Shown: positions 9,546 through 18,285 of the stretch, piece by piece
Position numbering within the stretch: position 1 is the stretch's first letter
How the letters are laid out: each line of letters opens with the position of its first letter
Assembly: GCF_947500695.1 (NCBI RefSeq)
Contig: NZ_CANMSS010000001.1
Coordinates: 558,001 to 622,000 of the forward strand
DNA: 64,000 nucleotides
Source of the DNA: an uncultured Pseudoteredinibacter sp.
GTDB taxonomy: Bacteria > Pseudomonadota > Gammaproteobacteria > Pseudomonadales > Cellvibrionaceae
Direction of reading: 5' to 3'
Notes under the pieces: generated by a model
Database searches by the model: none
Told to the model about the DNA's origin: nothing
Seen by the model: only the letters and a program-made list of their open reading frames with translations
Position numbers and translations under genes: made by a program

Positions 9546-10142
9546 TCAGTGGAGTAAATCTTTGACGCTGTGCATGGCATGTTTTAGCCACTGTTTGTCG
9601 GGTGATCCGCGCCATTGCACGAGCATGCCATTAAAAAGCAGCAGTAAACTCTGGGCGCGCTGTCGGCAATCTATATCGCTGCCTAGCTGACCTATCGCCT
9701 GCGCTTGGCCTAGCGCATGCTGCATTCCCTTTACTACTTTTTTCATGGCGGTTTTGCTTCGAAGCCGAACAGATTCTTCATGTGGACCTAATTCAACGGA
9801 GCTATTTACCATCAGACAGCCTAAGCACAGCTCGGCTGGGCCAGGATCAAAAGCGGTTTCAATAAAGGCTTCTATACCCGCCAAAGGATCATTCAAATAT
9901 TGGGCCTCAGCAGGTAATAGGTATTGTTTTACGCGTGCGCCGATAACGGTTTCGTTATAGTGATCTAGACAGGCTAGAAACAAGCCATCCTTTGAGCCAA
10001 AGCTGTTATAGATACTGCCAGGTGTTAAGGCTGTTGCCGCCTCTAGATGCTTCATGCTTGTTGCACTAAAGCCTCGCTGCCAAAAGCACTCTATGGCTTT
10101 GCCCAGCACAACATCCTGATTAAATTCTTTCTGTCTTGCCAC
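9546..10142 (-). CDS. TetR-family transcriptional regulator
   Basis: A 198-residue regulator. The N-terminal helix-turn-helix spans about residues 8-55 (VVLGKAIECFWQRGFSATSM, then TALTPGSIYNSFGSKDGLF), and the rest is the ligand-binding part; the C-terminal region with two cysteines (LCLGCLMVN) resembles the TetR_C family around AcrR/NemR relatives. It precedes the dehalogenase gene with 26 bases between them. A near-perfect 30-bp dyad sits 29 bases upstream of its start, so it most likely represses its own operon and is released by a haloalkane or related inducer (inference). Confidence 0.88.
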   Translation of the reverse strand: MARQKEFNQDVVLGKAIECFWQRGFSATSMKHLEAATALTPGSIYNSFGSKDGLFLACLDHYNETVIGARVKQYLLPAEAQYLNDPLAGIEAFIETAFDPGPAELCLGCLMVNSSVELGPHEESVRLRSKTAMKKVVKGMQHALGQAQAIGQLGSDIDCRQRAQSLLLLFNGMLVQWRGSPDKQWLKHAMHSVKDLLH

Positions 10143-10170
10143 AGCTCATCTCTTTTAGTGCCAATGTTTC

Positions 10171-10200
10171 TAGAGTGTCCATTCTAGAATGATCACTCTA
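10171..10200. promoter_or_regulatory. Dyad operator, probable TetR site
   Basis: TAGAGTG and CACTCTA form the outer arms and ATTCTAGAAT the perfect centre, a 30-bp dyad with one non-pairing triplet on each side. It lies 29 bases upstream of the tetR start, the usual place for an autoregulatory operator. Confidence 0.7.
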
Positions 10201-10401
10201 AAACAGTATTGGCTAGATAACTACGGCCATAATATTCATAAAACTGGCCATATACGCCAGCACTTGGCAAAGATTGAAGCAGTAGCTTTGAGTTAAGGAG
10301 TAAACTTTGAGAACGGCATAGAACAGTGCTTAGCCGCGCAGCCATAAGGCTGCACCACTAAACCAAATATTGAGCTGTGTATCGCTCGCAAGTCGAGGGG
10401 G

Positions 10402-11718
10402 TTAAGCTGGCTTCTTACTAAGTACCCAGCTTATCGTAATTACAAATGCGATATACGCCAATAAAACGAAAAGTGCTAAGCCAACCTGCCCCATCATTAG
10501 CAAGCCTGGTATAAACGATACCAGTAATATATCTACCACAGACCCTGGCACATAGGCGATAGCATAATCGTCTAATACAGTAGATTTAGATTTTGGATCA
10601 ACGATGCGCAATAGCAAAATTCCCATAGCTACTGTTCCGGTCATCCATCCCCAGGAAAACAATCCGGTCTCTACCCATTTTTCCCCAAAGATCTTTGGGG
10701 CTACATACAGCACCAAAAATACGCAGAGGATGATTCCGCTGATCATTAGCAAAATAAAGGGCGCAGCAAAGCTGATTAAAACACTCAGTTTGATAGAGGC
10801 GATGCCAAAAAATACTAGGTAATCAGTGGCGGAGCTGGCTCCAATATTAAACAGTTTATCGTCGAAGTGATTTAACGCCCCACTGGCTTTTAAGCCATAA
10901 CGCAGCAAGCAGCCTAGCAAAAACGCACAGGCAAAAACCGGTACGCTAACGAACTGATTGAAAGACGATAAGATTTGGGAGGCGTAATACGCCGCCATTA
11001 CCACGACGGCAATTAAAGCGATATGCAAGGTAAAAGCGTTCACGGATGAAGATGAGACCGTTTCCATCCCGATACTTTCACGCTGTTCTTCAGGGATTAG
11101 CCCTTTGCGAAAATGCTCTTCGAACTCTTCGAATTTTTTAATATGAGTAAGAATACCCAATCTAGACATAATATTGATCAAGGTCAGGCCGCCAAGTATG
11201 GCTAAAAATACACCCACCGTTGCAGCGGTAAGCGCTAAACTCATACCGGCATCCCAGCCTAATTTATCTAAGCTATCGCCCACCGCGGCAGCGGTGCCAT
11301 GACCACCCATAAATCCAGAGGGCATTACTACCGCAAATGCCGCCGGAAGCTCAGGCCAAATACTGCTGAGAACATAAGCGCCCATTACGATGGCTAATAA
11401 CCACTGGGATACGGTTACGATCTGATTAAATGCCCATAGCCGCCCGGTTCGCTGAATTAATGTGCTGGCTTTTGGGAATTCGGTACTTAAACCTAAAGCG
11501 GCGAATATCACTGCAATCAGCACGCCGCCATAAGCATTTTTAGAAAGCGGTAAAACATCAAAGCCGTTGCTCCCCAAAAGCAGGGCCAGCAGCCCCGCCA
11601 TCATGGCAACGGGTATATACAGGCGTTGAAACAGGCTAAGTTTTACTCGTATATATTTGCACAATAAGATAAGTGCACTGGCTACGCCGACATCGGTAGC
11701 TAAATCCCAGGTATTAAT
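10402..11718 (-). CDS. Sodium/glutamate symporter family (GltS-like) carrier
   Basis: A 10-12 helix membrane protein of the GltS family, Na+-coupled glutamate uptake by homology. Seen: the paired motifs around MPSGFMGGHGTAAAVGDSL and a second half with FLLGCLLRYGLK and GWMTGTVAMGILLLR. With the first usual start codon (TTG 11664) the protein loses its first transmembrane helix. The frame stays open upstream and encodes TWDLATDVGVASALILL, which matches the missing helix. No ATG, GTG or TTG occurs there; ATT at 11716-11718 follows AGGGGG at good distance, so I propose ATT as start (438 residues). Substrate specificity is not proven. Confidence 0.75.
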   Translation of the reverse strand: MNTWDLATDVGVASALILLCKYIRVKLSLFQRLYIPVAMMAGLLALLLGSNGFDVLPLSKNAYGGVLIAVIFAALGLSTEFPKASTLIQRTGRLWAFNQIVTVSQWLLAIVMGAYVLSSIWPELPAAFAVVMPSGFMGGHGTAAAVGDSLDKLGWDAGMSLALTAATVGVFLAILGGLTLINIMSRLGILTHIKKFEEFEEHFRKGLIPEEQRESIGMETVSSSSVNAFTLHIALIAVVVMAAYYASQILSSFNQFVSVPVFACAFLLGCLLRYGLKASGALNHFDDKLFNIGASSATDYLVFFGIASIKLSVLISFAAPFILLMISGIILCVFLVLYVAPKIFGEKWVETGLFSWGWMTGTVAMGILLLRIVDPKSKSTVLDDYAIAYVPGSVVDILLVSFIPGLLMMGQVGLALFVLLAYIAFVITISWVLSKKPA

Positions 11719-12093
11719 ACGGCCCCCTATTAAATCGAAAACATCTTGGCTGTTTTATAGTTTTTGTTAAAGCTGTCTATTTCATGGCTCTGTGCTTATA
11801 ACGTCGTTGTTTACGCTAACCAAGCTTGTGTTAAGCGCTCATCCTAATCTTGATGGCCTCGAATAGCTAATTTCTCGTCAAGCTTTTATTACGTAATACT
11901 CACCAGTATTTGGCATTAGTAAACTCATCGTTCCTCGGTATTCACCTCACATATAAGCCGCCATAAACAATATAAAGTCTTCTAGGCTTGCTCGGCCTCA
12001 CCTTTGTCTTTATGCTCATATAGGTATTACTACCTATTTTTAGGGTGGTGGATTTTTAGATAACGATAACAATAAGTGAGTTGAGGAAGCCTT
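11719..12093. other. Divergent intergenic region
   Basis: About 375 bases between the divergent GltS-like and MFS genes; both promoters must lie here. GAGGAAG at 12083-12089 is the ribosome binding site of the MFS gene. No operator-like dyad or small gene stood out. Confidence 0.4.
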
Positions 12094-13392
12094 GTGAGCA
12101 GCGAACTACCCAATACCTACAGTCAATACGACAGCAAAAAGTCCCGCCGCTACGCCCTAGCTATGCTGGTGGCGGCTTATACGTTTAACTTTATTGATCG
12201 TCAAATTCTGACTATTCTGCAAGAGCCCATTAAAGCCGAGCTTGGCCTTTCTGATACCGCTTTAGGGCTACTAACCGGTTTTGCTTTTGCCATGTTTTAT
12301 GTGTCCATGGGTATACCTATTGCCCGTATGGCTGATAAGGGCGTGCGCCGTAATATTATTTCTGTATCTGTTGGCGTGTGGAGTTTCTTTACCGCTATCA
12401 GTGGTATGGTGCAAAACTTTTGGCAGCTCTTATTGGTGCGCATTGGCGTGGGTGTTGGCGAGGCAGGCTGTAGCCCCCCAGCCTACTCGATGATTTCAGA
12501 TATATTCCCACCAAAGGAGCGAACCACGGCTCTAAGTATTTACAACTTTGGCGTTAGCGGCGGAATACTCTTTGGCTTTCTAGCAGGTGGCTGGATAAAC
12601 GAGTTCTTTGGATGGCGAGTGGCGTTTTTGGCCGTTGGCCTACCTGGTATTTTACTGGCGATTGTTTTGCGCTTTGCTTTAAAGGAACCGCAACGTGGTC
12701 GCTACGATGCTGCGCAAGGCCAAAACCAAACCGAGTCCCCTTCTTTGTCAGAGGTTCTTAAAACCTTATGGGGCTTTGGAACCTTTCGCCACTTAATGCC
12801 CGCAGCGGCATTCTACGGCATGGCCTGTTATGGCTTGCTTAATTGGGTGCCATCCTTTTTTATTCGCACCCATGAAATAGGTACCGGTACATTAGGTACC
12901 TGGTTTGCACTTATTTTAGGCATCGGTGGTGCCATTGGCACCTTTGCTACTGGCTATCTTGCCGACAAGCTTGGCCACAACAATGCGCGGTGGTTTTGCT
13001 GGATAACGGCTTTAGCGATGGGCAGTAGCATTCCCTTTATATTTTTTATGCTGTTAGGGAACGATGCACAGCTTTCCTTATGGTTGTTTATTGTGCCTGG
13101 CGCAATGCTAACGGCCTACGTGGCGCCAATTCTTTCAACGGTTTTGGGCTTAGTTAATACCAATATGCGGGCTACGAGCACAGCGATCACACTATTGATT
13201 TTAAATGCGGTTGGCTTGGGCTTAGGGCCATTAATTATTGGTTTTTTAAGCGATTATCTCGCCGCGACTATGGGCAGTGAAAGCTTACGTTATGCCATGT
13301 TGTACGTGATACCAGCCGCGATGATTTGGGCCATTGTGCATACGCTGTTTGCTGCGCGTTATATCAATGATGAGCTGAAAACAGAAGCATGA
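12094..13392 (+). CDS. MFS transporter, Spinster-like
   Basis: A 432-residue major facilitator with 12 predicted helices. The N-terminal helix carries AAYTFNFIDRQIL, the hallmark of the Spinster-related MFS group, and helices 2-3 are joined by RMADKGVRRNI, the MFS signature loop. GVGVGEAGCSPPAYSMISDIFPP is likewise typical. The start is GTG at 12094, with GAGGAAG seven bases upstream; a cytosolic tail of about 20 residues precedes helix 1. Members carry varied organic anions and lipids; no neighbour reveals the substrate. Confidence 0.87.
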   Translation: MSSELPNTYSQYDSKKSRRYALAMLVAAYTFNFIDRQILTILQEPIKAELGLSDTALGLLTGFAFAMFYVSMGIPIARMADKGVRRNIISVSVGVWSFFTAISGMVQNFWQLLLVRIGVGVGEAGCSPPAYSMISDIFPPKERTTALSIYNFGVSGGILFGFLAGGWINEFFGWRVAFLAVGLPGILLAIVLRFALKEPQRGRYDAAQGQNQTESPSLSEVLKTLWGFGTFRHLMPAAAFYGMACYGLLNWVPSFFIRTHEIGTGTLGTWFALILGIGGAIGTFATGYLADKLGHNNARWFCWITALAMGSSIPFIFFMLLGNDAQLSLWLFIVPGAMLTAYVAPILSTVLGLVNTNMRATSTAITLLILNAVGLGLGPLIIGFLSDYLAATMGSESLRYAMLYVIPAAMIWAIVHTLFAARYINDELKTEA

Positions 13393-13405
13393 TAAGCCAA
13401 ATTTG

Positions 13406-13430
13406 GGCGCGCTAATCGTATTAGCGCGCC
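13406..13430. other. Strong hairpin between convergent genes
   Basis: GGCGCGCTAAT and ATTAGCGCGCC form a perfect 11-bp stem with a three-base loop. It overlaps the last codons of the M56-like gene. There is no T-run on either side, so it is not a textbook terminator, but the place suggests a role in ending or protecting both convergent transcripts. Confidence 0.5.
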
Positions 13431-14371
13431 AGCGCTTCCACTAATGGATGACCGACAAACACCGCGGCATAAATATAAAGCAAGCTCGTGGCGAGTAACG
13501 CAAAAGACAGCAACCCACTATTGGCGACCAATGCTGTTTCGATAGATAAGTTTTGCTCAAGGCGGTTTAGGCGTTGCGGGCACCCTGTCTGATCAAGCGA
13601 TTGCCCTTGTTGTTGATATAACTGCCGCAAGGTTTCAAGGAAACCTTGCTGATTAATGTCTTTGCCGAGTGCCCGGTAAGCTTGCAAATCACAATCGCTA
13701 GCACTGTGACGTAAGAAATCTTGCCTTATGGCTAACTTTATCGGCTTGGGCCAAGCCACCGTGGCCCATTTAAGGAGCCAGTATCGCAAATTCTCAAAGC
13801 TCGCCGCCTTGGCAAGTTGCCTAGCGATAATAACTTTTTGTTGCTGTACCGCGCTTGCTGCCATTAAACCGGTAGACACAAATACTTTGGGCTTTAATAA
13901 GCCCACACAACGCGCCAGTGGCTTGGCATCTTCAACAATGCGATAACCGCCCCGCTCTGCACTAGACAGCATATTCAGTAAGCGTTTTAAGCGCAGATTC
14001 TCACGTAGTTGCCAAATCATTCCCAAGCTTAATAAGGTGATGGTGGCAAGTGCGAAGGCGATGCTACCAGAGCCTATAATGGAATCGACACTCACATGTA
14101 GGCTGTGTGGACTGCAGGCATCGCCATGACAATGATCGGAAACAATGGGAAATGCCATTTCTGGGTGAGTAAGAATAAGTGTGCTAAACAAGGCACTCAG
14201 TGGTGCCATAAAGCCTAATACAAAAGTAAACAAAGCAGATTTAGCCGGTGCAAACCGCTCTAGCGACGACGCAATCAGTGGATAGATAAACGCCGAAAGC
14301 CAGCTTAAAAGCACACTCAATAGCAGCCATGCTAGTAGGTAAAAGGCAAACTGTATAAGGAACTCAATCAT
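13421..14371 (-). CDS. M56/BlaR1-like membrane protein lacking the protease motif
   Basis: A 316-residue membrane protein with about four helices, laid out like M56 (BlaR1/MecR1) sensor-proteases, and encoded right after a BlaI-type repressor (4-base overlap). In active members the cytosolic domain has HExxH followed by R/D-N-L. Here the aligned stretch is ARQLAKAASFENL (183-195): both zinc-binding histidines and the catalytic glutamate are replaced (R184, Q185, K188). A loop probably in the periplasm is rich in Cys and His (HCHGDACSPHSLH, 80-92). It may sense a metal and act on the repressor without cutting it; that is inference. Confidence 0.7.
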   Translation of the reverse strand: MIEFLIQFAFYLLAWLLLSVLLSWLSAFIYPLIASSLERFAPAKSALFTFVLGFMAPLSALFSTLILTHPEMAFPIVSDHCHGDACSPHSLHVSVDSIIGSGSIAFALATITLLSLGMIWQLRENLRLKRLLNMLSSAERGGYRIVEDAKPLARCVGLLKPKVFVSTGLMAASAVQQQKVIIARQLAKAASFENLRYWLLKWATVAWPKPIKLAIRQDFLRHSASDCDLQAYRALGKDINQQGFLETLRQLYQQQGQSLDQTGCPQRLNRLEQNLSIETALVANSGLLSFALLATSLLYIYAAVFVGHPLVEALAR

Positions 14372-14862
14372 TTTTCAGTTCCTTTTACTGTACCCATTGC
14401 GGGGTTCGCTTTTGAGTCTGATTCTGAATCAGCTTCGCTACCTTGCAACTGCTTTATAAGGGTTTTTGAAGCCAAACTATTGTCTTGGCCTTGCTGATCC
14501 AAATACGACACAAAGCCCGAAATCATTGGCTCGATATCACCTTCACTAAATTGATCGGCAATATCGCCCAATAGCTGACCAATAATTGTACTGCGGCTAA
14601 CGGCGGCACGATAAAGATATTGCCGCCCCTGCTTATTTCTGTGCAAGATCTCTTTGCGGCATAGTCGCTCGAGTGTGCTTTGTACCGTACTAAGACTGAG
14701 GGTGGCTTCTTCGCTGTATTCTAAAACTTCTCTAGCACTGAGAGGCTGATGCTCCCAAAGTATCTTCAATAGCTCTAATTCACGCTCACCCAAATTTGGC
14801 GCGGGGCTTCTTGCCTGTTTTTTAAGCAGTAGCTGACTAAGACCTAGGCCAATGGATTTCAT
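14368..14862 (-). CDS. BlaI/MecI/CopY-family repressor
   Basis: A 164-residue winged-helix regulator. The DNA-binding part is at about 24-95 (LGERELELLKILWEHQPLSAREVLEY, then LSLSTVQSTLERLCRKEIL and the GRQYLYRA wing), followed by the dimerising region and a low-complexity acidic tail. In BlaI systems the repressor is inactivated through an M56 protease; here the partner gene directly downstream is protease-dead. A TonB receptor gene lies divergently 101 bases away, and matching TTGTTAGA/TCTAACAA half-sites lie in between, so it probably controls both directions. Confidence 0.87.
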   Translation of the reverse strand: MKSIGLGLSQLLLKKQARSPAPNLGERELELLKILWEHQPLSAREVLEYSEEATLSLSTVQSTLERLCRKEILHRNKQGRQYLYRAAVSRSTIIGQLLGDIADQFSEGDIEPMISGFVSYLDQQGQDNSLASKTLIKQLQGSEADSESDSKANPAMGTVKGTEK

Positions 14863-14892
14863 AAAGTTCGATCTATTATCGGTTTTCGTTTC

Positions 14893-14945
14893 TTGTTAGA
14901 GAATGTAAGGCATGGGAGCTCATAAACTGAGCGTGAGTCTAACAA
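14893..14945. promoter_or_regulatory. Inverted half-sites between blaI-like gene and TonB receptor
   Basis: TTGTTAGA at 14893-14900 and TCTAACAA at 14938-14945 are exact inverted copies 37 bases apart, and the right one continues into the palindrome AACAATTGTT. They flank the divergent promoter region and are the best operator candidates for the BlaI-like repressor. Confidence 0.5.
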
Positions 14946-14963
14946 TTGTTTGAAATCGAATAA

Positions 14964-17012
14964 ATGAAAAAACCACTTCTCGGCTTATTTGTCGCGATAA
15001 GCCAAATCTCACTAGCTTATGGTGAAGAAATTGAAACCATCACCGTCGAAGGTCGACAATCGAATCTCATCGGCAAGGCAATATCGGCATCAGAAGGTGT
15101 TATTGGTGAGCAAGAGATTGCCTTAAGGCCCCTACTTCGAACTGGCGAGGTCTTAGAGCTGGTGCCCGGAATGGTCGTTACCCAGCACAGCGGTAGCGGC
15201 AAGGCCAATCAATATTTCTTGCGGGGCTTTAATCTGGACCATGGCACCGACTTTGCTAATTTTGTCGATGGTATGCCAGTGAACATGCGCAGCCACGGAC
15301 ACGGCCAAGGCTATACCGATCTCAATTTTATTATTCCTGAAGCGGTTTCAAGTATCGCCTATAAAAAAGGCGCCTATTACGCCGATGTAGGTGATTTTAG
15401 CGGCGCTGGTAGCGCACAAATAAACACATTAAAACGCAGCGATAAAAAACGTCTGGGGCTAACGCTTGGTAAAGATGGCTACCAACGTTTGCTGGCGCTT
15501 GGCGGTGTCGAAATGGCCGGCGGTGATACCATTTTAGCAGCGGAGTCCAATCGCTATGACGGTCCTTGGCAAGGTATCGATGAAGATCTAGAAAAGAAAA
15601 ACCTACTCATTAAGCATACGCGCCCCATCAGCGATGGCGAGCTAAGCCTTAGCTTTATGGCCTACGATAATGAGTGGAACAGTGCCGATCAAATTCCATC
15701 GCGTGCCGTTCAACAAGGCCTAATCAGCGATTTAGGTATTATCGATGATACGGTAGGTGGCAAGTCCAGCCGCTATAGCCTGAATGCCCAGTGGCAACAA
15801 GACGGCTTTCAGGCTTCGGCGTATCTCATCAATTACGATTTAAATCTTTGGTCTAACTTCACCTACTTTCTCGACGATCCCATTAACGGTGATCAATTTG
15901 AGCAAGTGGACGATCGTAATATCTACGGCGCCAATGTAAGCCATTTAATAAACGCGAACCGGGGCAACTTTGCGGTTAGTAATCGTATTGGTGCTGATCT
16001 TCGTATCGATGATATTTCTGAGGTAGGTCTATACCAAACACAGCAACGTACTCGACTAGGCGCCAAGCGTAGCGATAGCGTTGATGAAAAAAGCCTTGGT
16101 TTGTTTTGGGAAAACAAAATTGCTTGGACTGAAAACCTACGTACAGTCCTGGGTGTACGCTACGACTATTTGGATTTTGATGTTAACGATCGTCTAGGCG
16201 TTAATCAAAATGGCGTCAATCTCGCGGCTAATAGTGGCTCTGGTGATGACGATATCGTTTCCCTAAAAGGCAGTGTTGTTTACAACCTTTCTGATAATTA
16301 CGAGCTTTACGCTTCAGCTGGTCAAGGTTTGCATTCTAATGATGTGCGTGGCGCTACGATTAAACTTGATCCAGCTAATGGCGAAGCGATTGATACAGTA
16401 GACCCTTTGGTAAGATCTTTTGGTTATGAAGCCGGTGTGCGAGCATTTATCGATCAGCAACTCAATGCCTCTTTAGCACTCTGGTACCTAGAACTAGATA
16501 GCGAGTTATTGTTTGTGGGTGATGCAGGCAATACCGAAGCTAGCGGTCAATCTGAACGTCAGGGAATCGAGTTAACCGTTTATTATCATTTCAGTGACTA
16601 CCTCAGTTTAGATCTTGAATACGCCTATACCGATGCAGAATTTAGCGAAGCGCCGAGTAACGAAAATGCCATACCGGGTGCCATTGAGGATGTTGTACAA
16701 GCTGGTTTAAACCTCGATTTAAATAATGGCTGGTTTGGCAGCTTGCGCTGGCGCTACTTTGGCGATAGGCCGCTAGTAGAAGACGGAAGCGTCGTGTCCG
16801 GTGATAGCTCTATCTTTAATATGCGCGCTGGGTATCGAAGCAAGAATTGGACAGCTTATGCAGACATATTAAATCTTAGCGATAGCGATGCCCATGATGT
16901 CGATTATTTCTACGAATCAAAACTGGGCTCAGAGCAAGAGGCTGTTGAAGATGTGCATTACCATGTGATTGAGCCTAGAACCGTTCGTGTTTCTTTGGAG
17001 TATAACTTCTAA
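14964..17012 (+). CDS. TonB-dependent receptor
   Basis: A 682-residue outer-membrane receptor for energised uptake. Signal peptide at 1-20 (MKKPLLGLFVAISQISLAYG), a TonB-box-like ETITVEG at about 24-30, plug domain to about 160 and a 22-strand barrel ending in the aromatic SLEYNF. The plug contains RSHGHGQGYTDLNF and KKGAYYADVGDFSGAGSA, seen in a group of small receptors often tied to metal supply. It is transcribed away from the BlaI-like repressor. The ligand is unknown; the histidine-rich plug and the Cys/His loop of the neighbouring M56-like protein both hint at a metal or metal complex. Confidence 0.88.
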   Translation: MKKPLLGLFVAISQISLAYGEEIETITVEGRQSNLIGKAISASEGVIGEQEIALRPLLRTGEVLELVPGMVVTQHSGSGKANQYFLRGFNLDHGTDFANFVDGMPVNMRSHGHGQGYTDLNFIIPEAVSSIAYKKGAYYADVGDFSGAGSAQINTLKRSDKKRLGLTLGKDGYQRLLALGGVEMAGGDTILAAESNRYDGPWQGIDEDLEKKNLLIKHTRPISDGELSLSFMAYDNEWNSADQIPSRAVQQGLISDLGIIDDTVGGKSSRYSLNAQWQQDGFQASAYLINYDLNLWSNFTYFLDDPINGDQFEQVDDRNIYGANVSHLINANRGNFAVSNRIGADLRIDDISEVGLYQTQQRTRLGAKRSDSVDEKSLGLFWENKIAWTENLRTVLGVRYDYLDFDVNDRLGVNQNGVNLAANSGSGDDDIVSLKGSVVYNLSDNYELYASAGQGLHSNDVRGATIKLDPANGEAIDTVDPLVRSFGYEAGVRAFIDQQLNASLALWYLELDSELLFVGDAGNTEASGQSERQGIELTVYYHFSDYLSLDLEYAYTDAEFSEAPSNENAIPGAIEDVVQAGLNLDLNNGWFGSLRWRYFGDRPLVEDGSVVSGDSSIFNMRAGYRSKNWTAYADILNLSDSDAHDVDYFYESKLGSEQEAVEDVHYHVIEPRTVRVSLEYNF

Positions 17013-17044
17013 GAAGCAGGTAATATAAAAGCAGCACAAATAAA

Positions 17045-17082
17045 GCCGCCAATTCTATCTAGAAATGGCGGCGTTATTTTTT
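17045..17082. terminator. Rho-independent terminator
   Basis: GCCGCCA (17045-17051) pairs with TGGCGGC (17066-17072), followed by GTTATTTTTT. It ends the TonB receptor transcript; the A/T composition on the other side could also serve the convergent acuI-like gene. Confidence 0.75.
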
Positions 17083-17128
17083 CTTTCTTTTTCCTCAGCT
17101 ATTTCATATATCTACAGTCACTCAGGAA

Positions 17129-18112
17129 TTATAAGTTTACATTGACTACCGTACGACCGTGAGTTTTAACACCCTTAAGCTGCTGAGCGGTGGCACCTGC
17201 AAGGTCAGCCAATCCCAATTCTTCGGTCATTGCTTCTAGCTTGCTAACATCCAAATCTTCAGCCAAACGTCGCCACGCTTCCTCTCGGCGAGCTTTTGGT
17301 GCCATTACGCTATCAACCCCTGCCAAAGTAACGCCGCGCAAAATAAAAGGCATTACCGTCGCTGGTAAATCACTGCCTTGGGCCAAGCCAGTTGCAGCAA
17401 CAACCCCGTCGTATTTTAAGCTGGCACAAATATTCGCTAAGGTGTGGCTACCTACTGCATCAACAGCCGCTGCCCAGCGTTCTTTGTTAAGAGGTCGGCC
17501 TGGCTCGCTGAGTTCATTGCGATCAATGATTGAGCTTGCCCCCAGGCTTTTTAAATAGGCTTCTTCACTAGCACGACCAGTAGAGGCAACGACGGTATAG
17601 CCCAGTTTAGATAATATAGAAATCGCCACACTGCCAACACCACCGGCCGCTCCGGTAACCAATACCTCGCCCTGCTCCGGTTTGACGCCATTTTTTTCCA
17701 AAGCCATCACACATAACATGGCGGTATAGCCCGCCGTACCAATTGCCATGGCTTGGCGAGTTGTAAAAGCTTCTGGTAATGCAACTAATTGTGATGCTTG
17801 TACGCGCGCTTTTTGAGCATAACCACCCCAGTGGTTTTCGCCAACGCCCCAGCCATTTAAGACGACCTTATCGCCAGCGCTGAATGCTTCACTTGAACTT
17901 TCAATCACGGTGCCGGCGAAATCAATACCTGGCACCATAGGATAGTTACGTATCGAAGGTAATCGTCCATTTAAGGCTAAGCTGTCTTTGTAATTGAGCG
18001 AGGAATAATCCACATCAACTAAAACTTCTCCATCAGGCAACTGGGATTCATCAATATCGTTTATTTCAATATTAAGCGCGTCTTCGGTTTTTACTAATTG
18101 CAGGGCTTTCAT
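17129..18112 (-). CDS. acuI: Acryloyl-CoA reductase-like zinc-free MDR oxidoreductase
   Basis: A 327-residue medium-chain reductase of the YhdH/AcuI group, which reduces acryloyl-CoA to propionyl-CoA with NADPH. Seen: NYKDSLALNG, VPGIDFAGTV, the strong block VLNGWGVGENHWGGYAQ and the nucleotide-binding TGAAGGVGSVA near 153-163; the structural and catalytic zinc ligands of alcohol dehydrogenases are absent. Marine bacteria use AcuI in DMSP and acrylate breakdown, but no dmd or acu partner gene lies nearby. It is transcribed alone. The broader name quinone oxidoreductase would also fit; the AcuI label is by resemblance. Confidence 0.82.
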   Translation of the reverse strand: MKALQLVKTEDALNIEINDIDESQLPDGEVLVDVDYSSLNYKDSLALNGRLPSIRNYPMVPGIDFAGTVIESSSEAFSAGDKVVLNGWGVGENHWGGYAQKARVQASQLVALPEAFTTRQAMAIGTAGYTAMLCVMALEKNGVKPEQGEVLVTGAAGGVGSVAISILSKLGYTVVASTGRASEEAYLKSLGASSIIDRNELSEPGRPLNKERWAAAVDAVGSHTLANICASLKYDGVVAATGLAQGSDLPATVMPFILRGVTLAGVDSVMAPKARREEAWRRLAEDLDVSKLEAMTEELGLADLAGATAQQLKGVKTHGRTVVNVNL

Positions 18113-18285
18113 GTTTTTTATTAACTCCAGCTTGGCTAGCTTAAAAAGGATGACTGGAGCTAAAAGTGAGGGACTTATTTAGGTCAACATAAATAGCATT
18201 GGCTATTGGTCTAGGGAGTCGGGAGTGTCAGCTTTAGTGTCTTAATAGCCAATTGTAAACCGTTGTTACAAAAGTAGTGAGGCCG

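Noticed and set aside
13406-13430. Classic rho-independent terminator for the MFS gene
   Set aside because: The stem is perfect but neither side has a T-run, so it is listed only as a hairpin.
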